From positions 1 to 32,388 of the forward strand of contig JACDDR010000039.1 in the NCBI GenBank assembly GCA_013816895.1: a stretch of DNA of 32,388 nt, written 5' to 3'. The notes under the pieces are model-generated. The model saw nothing but the letters and a program-made list of their open reading frames with translations, ran no database searches and was not told where the DNA came from. Positions 24,378 through 31,578 of this stretch are shown here, one piece after another; the first letter of the stretch is position 1, and each line of letters starts with the position of its first letter. The position numbers and the translations under genes were made by a program. The DNA is from Bacteroidota bacterium (GTDB taxonomy: Bacteria; Bacteroidota; Bacteroidia; B-17B0; Aurantibacillaceae).

Positions 24378-25751
24378 TTAATACCAGTTTTTGCCGGTAA
24401 TTAACTTGTATGTTTTTTTTGTAAAACTCTTTAATCCTAAACGTTTTAATAGTTTTATAACGGGCATTATAAATGTCCATTTGCTTGGGTATTTTTCATA
24501 TACTTTAAAATAGTACCAGTATTTTTTCCATTCGAGCCAATCATGGAAACGATTGTACTTTAATGCAAGAATGCTTGACCGCGTGTGGCGCGAAAAATAG
24601 GGGGTAGTAGCTTCTAAAGAACATTTATTAAGGGCAAATGTTACGAAACCTTTATAGCTCCATAGGCCCGATTCAACAATATCCCGGTAGGCATTTTCTA
24701 CAATTTTTTCCCGGAGGTTATCGTCCTTAACTAATTGTAAAACTTCATCAACATTACTTAGATCTTTTTTAATGGGAATGTAGTGAATCCATGGTTTAAG
24801 AATTCCATTATAAGTGCTTTCCACTAAGACCTGGCATGTTCTGGTTGCACAGGATTCAAGATTGCGGGGAGATATTGCGATTAACTGAAGTTTACCATCG
24901 AGGCCGGGAAAGCAGGCGTTTTCAATTTCTTCGAAAGAACAATTTGGATGCAGTTGTAAATATTCGGCCCCTTTTTTTGCAATGGAACCATCAGGATCAT
25001 TAACGGTTGCTCCCCCTTCGACGCCAATCATATATTTGCAACGGGTCATAAATTTGTACCAGCCCAACCCGATAAAAGTATCCTTGGGGTTGGTTGAAAT
25101 ATCAGTAACAAGGTTAAATTTTTTAACCTTCTCATTAAACACATCGGCTATTATAGTTTTCATATAGCCATGCCTTCCCAGCCATTGAGGCAGGTTACGG
25201 GCTCTATAACCAATGTCAATGTCCTTTTTGCCAGAGTTTAAAAACCCATTGATTGTTTTTATCCCGGTATCATCCAAATAGCCTGTGAGTACTTTATAGA
25301 ATTTCACACGATTAAAATCAACACCATTATAAAGCTGCTGCCATTCTGATTCGGGCGAGACTGAAAAAACGATATCAATATTAAGGTTATTTACAAAATG
25401 AACGATGGATTCGGAACCCATGTATTCATCCTGAGGCATCACCGCTTTAATAGCCTTACTGTTTTTGAAAGGAAGCACCTGCTGGAAAGCCTTATTATAA
25501 CAGTCTTTACCAGCCCATCTGCTGGAAATGAAACCGTAGTGAAACAAAATATAATCGAAATCAATGTTAAGCAGATATTGAGGAATTGGCTTCTGACTAT
25601 AAAAGGTGTCTTTGCCCATATCTAATTTTAAATAAAAACATTCTGCATCGCCATATCTTTTAAAAGAATACAGGTGTTCTTCAATTGTTGTTCTGAGCGG
25701 GTACCCGAGGCATTTATAAACAATTAGTATTTTTGGTTTACGGTTAAGCAT
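24378..25751 (-). CDS. CgeB-like glycosyltransferase, paralogue B
   Basis: The protein has 457 residues. The middle region DIDIGYRARNLPQWLG (177-192) and GWYKFMTRCKYMIGVEGG (230-247) and the C-terminal ISPRNLESCATRTCQVLVES (293-312) with HYIPIKKDLSNVDEV (323-337) align along their length with the gene at 17195-18463. E299 lies where that paralogue has Asp. The C-terminal 80 residues are rich in W, K and Y (WLEWKKYWYYFKVYEKYPSK) and may contact membrane or acceptor. It would be a GT-B enzyme adding one residue of the repeat unit. The 65-bp gap before AsnB copy 2 is the widest in the cluster and may hold an internal promoter. Start ATG 25751. Confidence 0.72.
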   Translation of the reverse strand: MLNRKPKILIVYKCLGYPLRTTIEEHLYSFKRYGDAECFYLKLDMGKDTFYSQKPIPQYLLNIDFDYILFHYGFISSRWAGKDCYNKAFQQVLPFKNSKAIKAVMPQDEYMGSESIVHFVNNLNIDIVFSVSPESEWQQLYNGVDFNRVKFYKVLTGYLDDTGIKTINGFLNSGKKDIDIGYRARNLPQWLGRHGYMKTIIADVFNEKVKKFNLVTDISTNPKDTFIGLGWYKFMTRCKYMIGVEGGATVNDPDGSIAKKGAEYLQLHPNCSFEEIENACFPGLDGKLQLIAISPRNLESCATRTCQVLVESTYNGILKPWIHYIPIKKDLSNVDEVLQLVKDDNLREKIVENAYRDIVESGLWSYKGFVTFALNKCSLEATTPYFSRHTRSSILALKYNRFHDWLEWKKYWYYFKVYEKYPSKWTFIMPVIKLLKRLGLKSFTKKTYKLITGKNWY

Positions 25752-25782
25752 GTAATAAAGTAGTTATCATTTCAATACCGGT

Positions 25783-26607
25783 TTATTTTGTAGCAATAAT
25801 GTATAGGTCCAGCCCCATTATTTTAGCGAGATTTTTTAAAAAATATTCCCTTGGCCAATAAATTTCTTTACCAAACCAGACAAATAAATAGTTGTCAAAA
25901 TTTTCGGTTTTTATTTTTATTTTACTAAAACGGGCAAACAGTTCTTTTATCTCTTTTTTTGAATATAGGTCAACAATTGGGGCAGCTTCTCCTTTTGCGT
26001 TCGCATCATAAGAAGCGCGGGTGTACTCATTGTAGTTGTCATATTTTTTGCGACGTTTGGCAACAAAATATTTATATGGATTGACAATTTTTTTCCTGAA
26101 AGAATTTTTATTATACAGCATTATAATTGCATGCCCGCCGGGTTTGAGAACACGGTAAAGTTCATCTATAGTTTTCCTGGTATCTCCTGTGTGGTGCAGG
26201 CAGCCGATTGACACTACCGTGTCAAACTTTTCATTCTCAAATGGTAAATCCCGTGCATCGCCATTTAGCGCTTTGGCTGTTGCCGACAAACCTGACATTT
26301 CAGCCCTGTCGTTAACAATTTTAACCGGATTTTCTGAGTAATCTAGCCCAATATATGTTTTACAGCTGCCCATTATGTGTTGCGAAAGGCTGCCGAATCC
26401 TAATCCAATTTCTAAAACATCCTTAGCATTTAAAAACTCGTTTCGAACATAATTTTTTAAGTAGGGGTACATTTTAAAATATGCTTTGTCAAAAACAGCG
26501 AGAGAATCTTTGTTTATCTCTTTTAATCCAAGGAAACTGAAGAGATGGCTGCCGCATAGTTCATTCCAAAAACTTTTGTTGTTGTGTGATGGTGCTGTTT
26601 CGGCCAT
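25783..26607 (-). CDS. Class I SAM-dependent methyltransferase (Methyltransf_11 type)
   Basis: The protein has 274 residues. VLEIGLGFG (64-72) is motif I, IGLDYSE (86-92) the ribose-binding acid, NGDARDLPF (115-123) the adenine region, VVSIGCLHHT (131-140) motif IV and RVLKPGG (152-158) the post-motif. The region 165-210 is strongly basic and aromatic (YKYFVAKRRKKYDNYNEYTR). The fold is certain and a sugar substrate is likely from context. It lies between a GT4 gene (15 nt upstream) and CgeB-like paralogue B (31 nt downstream). Start ATG 26607. Confidence 0.82.
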   Translation of the reverse strand: MAETAPSHNNKSFWNELCGSHLFSFLGLKEINKDSLAVFDKAYFKMYPYLKNYVRNEFLNAKDVLEIGLGFGSLSQHIMGSCKTYIGLDYSENPVKIVNDRAEMSGLSATAKALNGDARDLPFENEKFDTVVSIGCLHHTGDTRKTIDELYRVLKPGGHAIIMLYNKNSFRKKIVNPYKYFVAKRRKKYDNYNEYTRASYDANAKGEAAPIVDLYSKKEIKELFARFSKIKIKTENFDNYLFVWFGKEIYWPREYFLKNLAKIMGLDLYIIATK

Positions 26608-26622
26608 GTTAGTTTGTTGGAA

Positions 26623-27957
26623 TTACCCGTTTAATAGGTGAGAATAGATTTCATTAAATTTTTTTGCCGCGGCCTCAGAACCATGCCATTTTTCGGCGAA
26701 CAAACGACTTTTAACCCCAATTTCTTTTCGTTTGGCAGGATTATTAATAAGATCGAGAAGTACAGACTCAATCGTTTGTGGATTGGCATTAATAACTGGT
26801 AATTCATCTACATACTCTGGGATCTCAGCCCGCATTTGTTCAAGCCACTCTGGCCGAAGATAACAAATGCAGGGTTTACCAAGCATGAGCCCTTCCCTTA
26901 TATTTGCTCCAAAAAATCCATAAGAAAGCATGTCAACAAAAACATCCGCCTGCAATTGGTAATAACGAAGTATTTTGTTAGGGACGTCTTTAAAAAAAAT
27001 GAGCTCTACCTTATGGCCTTTTTGTTTTAGTTGGTCTACTACGTTAAAATAAATGTGAGTGGACTTTATCGTTTTTATTCCTTTTTGGTTCCTGCCATCA
27101 AAGTTTCCAACGGCATGATATAATTTTAGGATAGACGAATCATAAGGTACCAAATAATTGGAGGGAACTAAAATGTCCGGATTCCAGAACTCCTTGTCAA
27201 GGCAATATACCTCGGGTCGTTCATGAACCTTTCCGGAAATATTATAATCTACCCGGTTGCCACCTAATAAACATTGGTAGTCGGCAACCTTATTTCTGAA
27301 TTCTCCCCATTGTGTATTGATGGCATCGCTGCAGATATCCGGCCTGTCCTTATAATGACAAATCGTACTGCATATGGGATTGTTATCGGGGGTGCTCCAT
27401 TGGACAAAGGAGCTTTTTAAAACTCCGTCCAAACAACCATTATTCGTATAAACAATTTTACCGCCAGTTTTTTTAATCAACAGAATATCCCAGCGATAAG
27501 GGAGGTGATGAGCGTATTTTTTAAGTAGTTTATGACTTAATTCAAGGCCCAGAAAACCATACAGGCGGTATATATAGCTCAAGTTCCATCTGAGAATTTT
27601 TTCAAAAATAAAAGTTAAAATTTTTCCTGTAGTCTTATACAGTATCCCTTTTTTATTGGTTTTCGAAAAATGATCATAGTACGTTAAAAAGTAAATGCCG
27701 TGCGCGTTTGCAAAATGAAATATGCCATAGGTGCAAAGGGCATCCATATAAAACCTGAGTCTCTTTTCCGGGGTATCAAGTTCGGGCTCAGCGAACGATA
27801 AATCATGTCCATGAAAAAAGTTATCTGTTGTAGTACTAGCTGTATTAAGCTGATCAGCTTTCCAGCCAAGTTTTCTTAATTCACGTGACAAATACCAGTG
27901 ATTATAGAGGGCCTGCCCAAAAAACAAAACTGTTTTATTTTTGTCCTTCTTGCCCAC
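26623..27957 (-). CDS. Glycosyltransferase family 4-like with a cysteine cluster
   Basis: The protein has 444 residues (GT-B). The N-terminal strand is TVLFFGQALYNHWYLSRELR (9-28). The C-lobe has HAVGNFDGRNQKGIKTI (281-297), then DMLSYGFFGANIREGLMLGK (342-361), with E355 at the donor-binding position, and a conserved-looking EKWHGSEAAAKKFNEIY tail. A linker region holds C175 (NNGCLDG) and C196-x3-C200-x8-C209. The spacing could bind a metal or be structural, and related cysteine clusters occur in some GT4 proteins. The start is GTG 27957, inside the end of wbqC (23-bp overlap). The donor sugar is unknown. Confidence 0.75.
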   Translation of the reverse strand: MGKKDKNKTVLFFGQALYNHWYLSRELRKLGWKADQLNTASTTTDNFFHGHDLSFAEPELDTPEKRLRFYMDALCTYGIFHFANAHGIYFLTYYDHFSKTNKKGILYKTTGKILTFIFEKILRWNLSYIYRLYGFLGLELSHKLLKKYAHHLPYRWDILLIKKTGGKIVYTNNGCLDGVLKSSFVQWSTPDNNPICSTICHYKDRPDICSDAINTQWGEFRNKVADYQCLLGGNRVDYNISGKVHERPEVYCLDKEFWNPDILVPSNYLVPYDSSILKLYHAVGNFDGRNQKGIKTIKSTHIYFNVVDQLKQKGHKVELIFFKDVPNKILRYYQLQADVFVDMLSYGFFGANIREGLMLGKPCICYLRPEWLEQMRAEIPEYVDELPVINANPQTIESVLLDLINNPAKRKEIGVKSRLFAEKWHGSEAAAKKFNEIYSHLLNG

Positions 27958-28648
27958 TTTTTAATAAAATTTCAGTTTCACTTATGCCAATATTCATCAG
28001 GCAATCCAAGATAGAAAGGCCAGGTATAAATTTTGCTGTATTGAATTGCGAATAAACGGGGTGTTTAAAATCCTGGAAGTGAAGGCCGATCTTATTATCT
28101 TTAAACATTTGGTCTTCCTGGTAACCGGCAGCGCCACCGCCCGGCATATATATGCTTCCACCTATTTTGCTAACGGTATCAATTAAAAGTTGATTGGAGG
28201 CGGTTTGAATATTTAGGTCTGAACTTTTTACTTTTTGAACGTCGATACTAAGTTTTTTACAAATCAGGTCTATAGTAAAAATATTACGGTCAGAAATTAA
28301 GTCGCTCGGATGATTATAAAATTCCTGAATGATTCCGAAGGTTTCCTCAAAGTAAGGCGCTTTCTTATAACTCAATTCAAATGTTTTGATGTGCTTATCT
28401 CTCAATCTGGCGGGATTGTCTATTTTCATGTTGTCTATCGGAAGAAACACTTTTCCCGGCTCACTTTTTAGATTGCAGGTAAGCCAGTGTTCCTGCCCAT
28501 TAACAATTATTTTAGTTCGTTTTGTATAAATAGCGGTCCTTGGATTATTTTCAACATGGTTTAAATAAACAAATATATTAGCCTTGTTTATTTTGTCAAA
28601 AAAACCCAGCCATGGAAAAAAATTGGGCTGATGGATTGCGACAATCAC
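27935..28648 (-). CDS. WbqC-like family protein
   Basis: The protein has 237 residues, usual for the family. The signature IHQPNFFPWLGFFDKI (5-20) at the extreme N-terminus, QEHWLTCNLK near 52-61, and SIYMPGGGAAGYQ (165-177) followed by KIGLHFQDF identify the WbqC family. Members are common in O-antigen clusters, but the reaction is not well defined; a role in amino-sugar synthesis or acyl transfer has been suggested. The start is GTG 28648, overlapping the GNAT stop as GTGA. The GNAT, deacetylase-like and methyltransferase genes that come just before it may act on the same residue. Confidence 0.9.
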   Translation of the reverse strand: MIVAIHQPNFFPWLGFFDKINKANIFVYLNHVENNPRTAIYTKRTKIIVNGQEHWLTCNLKSEPGKVFLPIDNMKIDNPARLRDKHIKTFELSYKKAPYFEETFGIIQEFYNHPSDLISDRNIFTIDLICKKLSIDVQKVKSSDLNIQTASNQLLIDTVSKIGGSIYMPGGGAAGYQEDQMFKDNKIGLHFQDFKHPVYSQFNTAKFIPGLSILDCLMNIGISETEILLKSGQEGQK

Positions 28649-29190
28649 TTAGGAAACTCCTCTTTTAAAATACTCATCACTTTAACGTCAACGAAGCGGT
28701 CTCCGATGTACGCCGCCCTTCTTAAATGCCCTTCTTCTGCAAAACCATTTTTACGATATGATTTATATGCTCTTATGTTATCAGCAAAAACATTCAAATA
28801 GATCCTTTGAAGATTAAGGTTTTCAAAACCGTAATGAAGTAGTAGTTGAACCGCCTGTGATCCATACCCTTTACCCATTTTATCAAAACTGCCAAGTCTG
28901 ATTTGTAGTTCTGCGGCGCGATTAAGTTCATTAATATTGAAAAGCTGACACGATCCGATTAATTCGTTGTTTTCAATAATCCTGATACCAAATATTCTTA
29001 CAGATTTGTTTTGACGTATCGAATTAAACCAGTTTGTATGGGCTTCTATAGTCACTGGTTTAAAAAAAGAGTTAAGTTCCACCAGTTTTTTATCGTTGAT
29101 CCAATCAAATAATATTAAGCGATCTGGTTCTTCTAATTCAGAAAGACTCACTGACACTTTTTGATTACCAGTCGATATTATCTCTTCCAT
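28645..29190 (-). CDS. GNAT-family N-acetyltransferase
   Basis: The protein has 181 residues. It is a RimJ/RimL-like GNAT: FDWINDKK (28-35), ELIGSCQLFNIN (76-87), LQIRLGSFDKMGKGYGSQAV (95-114) with the acetyl-CoA loop M-G-K-G-Y-G, and NIRAYKSYRKNGF (138-150). Its length and the W-x-N-D start recall the PseH-like enzymes that N-acetylate 4-amino-4-deoxy nucleotide sugars, but a 4-aminotransferase is not in the window. Start ATG 29190, overlapping the upstream gene by 26 bp. Confidence 0.83.
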   Translation of the reverse strand: MEEIISTGNQKVSVSLSELEEPDRLILFDWINDKKLVELNSFFKPVTIEAHTNWFNSIRQNKSVRIFGIRIIENNELIGSCQLFNINELNRAAELQIRLGSFDKMGKGYGSQAVQLLLHYGFENLNLQRIYLNVFADNIRAYKSYRKNGFAEEGHLRRAAYIGDRFVDVKVMSILKEEFPK

Positions 29191-29914
29191 TGTTTTTTAA
29201 AACTGTATCGTACCAAAGTTTTGCTTTAACTGCACGCCCATCAGCGCATCTATAGACTCTTTGCCTGGGAGACATGATGTCATCTTGCCAAAGTTCAGGA
29301 TGTGTCAATACCTGCAGTTTTTTGACTGAAGGATCATTTAAAACATCTTCCAATCTTTTAAATCTCCAAAAGCCATTTGAATCTGAACAATAGGGAATGT
29401 TTTTCTGAAAATTTTCCGAAAAAGCATTAACCAGTCCTGCGTAACTGGGTTTGTTGCAGTTCAGTGTAAATTCATTATTAATATGAAAGCAAAAGCATTT
29501 AATTTTAGCGGGGAAGAACTCCTCCAAAATGTTCTTTTCAAGCTGTAGCTTCTTTTCAAGATCTTTTTCAGTTTTAATGTCATAATAGTGCGAATCGAAA
29601 TGCAGGCCGATTTCATGTCCTAAATTAATTATTTGGATAAGCAGATTACTTATTTCCTTTTCAAACAAATTATAGAACTCACTATGCAGGAGAACAAAAT
29701 AAGTTGACTGCACGCCCTCTTCCGCTTCCACCTGTGCCATTTTTAATGCGCGGTGCATTGAAAAATCAATATCATGCCTCCATAAAATAAAATTATCAGA
29801 ATTTTCAAAATTGGTAAAATTGGCAAACTGATATTTTTGCCTGGCAATTTTCAATAACCTCCTGTAATTATTGGTGGTAAAGTCGCTAAAATGATATTTT
29901 ACTGAATTCTTCAA
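29165..29914 (-). CDS. Polysaccharide deacetylase-like protein (WbmS-like)
   Basis: The protein has 249 residues with no signal peptide. WRHDID (45-50), STYFVLLHSEFYN (70-82), GHEIGLHFDSHYYD (99-112) with H105-x3-H109, FCFHINN (141-147), CSDSNGFWRF (176-185) and LTHPELW (203-209) give the CE4-like order of metal ligands and base. The HDxD start, Phe-Tyr-N after the second strand and the SDSNGxW strand are what I recall for the WbmS-type group found in O-antigen loci. A cytoplasmic role on a sugar intermediate is likely, perhaps paired with the GNAT encoded next. The start is TTG 29914, four nt after the previous stop, with no in-frame ATG until residue 53. Confidence 0.75.
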   Translation of the reverse strand: MKNSVKYHFSDFTTNNYRRLLKIARQKYQFANFTNFENSDNFILWRHDIDFSMHRALKMAQVEAEEGVQSTYFVLLHSEFYNLFEKEISNLLIQIINLGHEIGLHFDSHYYDIKTEKDLEKKLQLEKNILEEFFPAKIKCFCFHINNEFTLNCNKPSYAGLVNAFSENFQKNIPYCSDSNGFWRFKRLEDVLNDPSVKKLQVLTHPELWQDDIMSPRQRVYRCADGRAVKAKLWYDTVLKNNGRDNIDW

Positions 29915-29917
29915 AAA

Positions 29918-30700
29918 TTATTTTACCAATCTATAGAAACAATTTTTTCGCCATTCATCAACTATGTGAATTTTTTCTTCAGATATTTTAAGACCAGCGT
30001 TCGGCAAAAATGTTTTAAAGTCGTCTACGCTAAATCTCCTGTAATGAAAAGGATCTTCCGCGCCCTCCGGAATTTGCAGAGCTTTGTACCACTCCGGGCT
30101 AACGGAAGGCCGGGGCGCATTTTTGTCTTTTTCTCCTAACCAAACACAAACACTACCATTATTCTTAACTACACGTTTGGCTTCTTGCAGCGCAATCACG
30201 GGATCAATAAAATGATCCAATGAAGTAACAAAAAGTACCTGGTCAAAAAGTTGATCTTTAAAAGGCAGGTATTCGCCCAACCCCTGAACGAAGGTAAAAT
30301 CTCTTGGTTGTTCGCCGGCAAGCGGATCAAGACCTACAAATGTAACTCCGGCTTTCGTATTAAATTCTATATGGGTAGGTGCTTTTTGGGGGCCAACGCC
30401 TACGTCAAGAACCATCCCTGTAAAATTGCAAAATTCAGCAAATTGCATAAAGTCTTTCCTGGGGCCAACACCAAGGTTATTGGTTGGTGAATGCTTGTAT
30501 GAGGAGACTCCGTTATCCTGTAACTGATTCCAGACTTTCCAAATAGGAGCATTTAATTCTTCCAGCGAGGAAGGAATGAAATTCCAAAACCCGCCAGAAT
30601 TACTATATCTGTATTTTGATGAGATAAGGTCACCATCTTTTTCGATTAGTTTTTCTTTTGTTACCGGACAGATAAGCCAGTCTTTATTTAGTTTGTTCAT
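29918..30700 (-). CDS. SAM-dependent methyltransferase with degenerate Trm112-like N-terminus
   Basis: The protein has 260 residues. Residues 8-18 (WLICPVTKEKL) and 31-41 (YSNSGGFWNFI) look like the Trm112-type leader found before many class I methyltransferases, but only one of the usual four cysteines remains. The catalytic domain has MVLDVGVGPQ (96-105), FVGLDPL (121-127), GLGEYLPF (140-147) and FVTSLDHFIDP (157-167). It overlaps the upstream SDR gene by 17 bp. Likely a sugar methyltransferase. Start ATG 30700. Confidence 0.8.
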   Translation of the reverse strand: MNKLNKDWLICPVTKEKLIEKDGDLISSKYRYSNSGGFWNFIPSSLEELNAPIWKVWNQLQDNGVSSYKHSPTNNLGVGPRKDFMQFAEFCNFTGMVLDVGVGPQKAPTHIEFNTKAGVTFVGLDPLAGEQPRDFTFVQGLGEYLPFKDQLFDQVLFVTSLDHFIDPVIALQEAKRVVKNNGSVCVWLGEKDKNAPRPSVSPEWYKALQIPEGAEDPFHYRRFSVDDFKTFLPNAGLKISEEKIHIVDEWRKNCFYRLVK

Positions 30701-31574
30701 AAAGTAATGTTGCTCTAAGGCCTTTTTTAAGTGAAGTTGTTGATTTATAATTAAAGTCTTTTTTGAATAGAGTGCCGTTTCCCATCAGGTACATGGGCTC
30801 ATCCGGCGTGTTTTTTATTTCAGTTTTAATGCCAGTGATATTTGATATAATAGAAAGTAACTCGCCAAGGTGGACCTTTTTACTACCTGCAAGATTATAC
30901 AGATTGAATTTATTTTTTAGCGGAGAAAGTAGTATTGTTTTTAGCATTTGAATACAATCGTCGATATAAAGAGGAGTTAAAAACAGGCCTTGGTTTTGCG
31001 CAAGAGAAATGACTTCTGAATTTTTATGTTTGTTTATAATATTTGGGATGGTCATGTTTTTTTGGCCGGGCCCATAAACTCCGAATATTCTTAAAATAAT
31101 CACATCAAAGAAAACCTCGTAAGGCTTAATTAATTGTTCGGCGGCATACTTACTTGCCCCATAGTATCCAAGAGGTTCGCAGATATCCTTTTCGCTTAAT
31201 AATTTTTTCCTGGTTTTATAAACATTTCCTGTTGAAGCGAAGATGAATTTTTTTATTTTATTTTTTACTGCCCAATCAAGGAGCAATTGAGTAGATCGGA
31301 CATTGACGCTGAAGATATCACCGGCCATTTCAGGAAATTTTCTGTAATTTGAAGATTGCGCAAGATGAATAACGCAATCAATATTTTCGGGAAGACTTTC
31401 AGGAAAATTATCCGAGGCCAAATCGGAATTAAAATATCTAACCCCCTCGATTTCATTATTAGAGTTTATTGCACTTCTGGACAAACAATAAATCTTCAGA
31501 TCCTTGTTCTTTGCAAGTTCTTTGGTTAAGTTAGAACCTATATACCCGCCCGCGCCTGTTAGTAGAATATTCAA
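30684..31574 (-). CDS. NAD-dependent epimerase/dehydratase or reductase (extended SDR)
   Basis: The protein has 296 residues. NAD loop GAGGYIGSN (7-15), FASTGNVYK (112-120) and YYGASK (137-142) give T115, Y138 and K142. LRIFGVYGPGQ and LTPLYIDDCIQML follow. It is shorter than the other SDRs here and does not have the YKDPxxW or LCYG motifs, so it is not a member of that group. S32-R33 after the second strand, where NAD enzymes often have Asp, may mean NADP use, as in 4-ketoreductases. It may reduce or epimerise a keto sugar. The start is TTG 31574, four nt after the AsnB copy 3 stop; no ATG fits. Confidence 0.8.
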   Translation of the reverse strand: MNILLTGAGGYIGSNLTKELAKNKDLKIYCLSRSAINSNNEIEGVRYFNSDLASDNFPESLPENIDCVIHLAQSSNYRKFPEMAGDIFSVNVRSTQLLLDWAVKNKIKKFIFASTGNVYKTRKKLLSEKDICEPLGYYGASKYAAEQLIKPYEVFFDVIILRIFGVYGPGQKNMTIPNIINKHKNSEVISLAQNQGLFLTPLYIDDCIQMLKTILLSPLKNKFNLYNLAGSKKVHLGELLSIISNITGIKTEIKNTPDEPMYLMGNGTLFKKDFNYKSTTSLKKGLRATLLYEQTK

Positions 31575-31578
31575 AATG

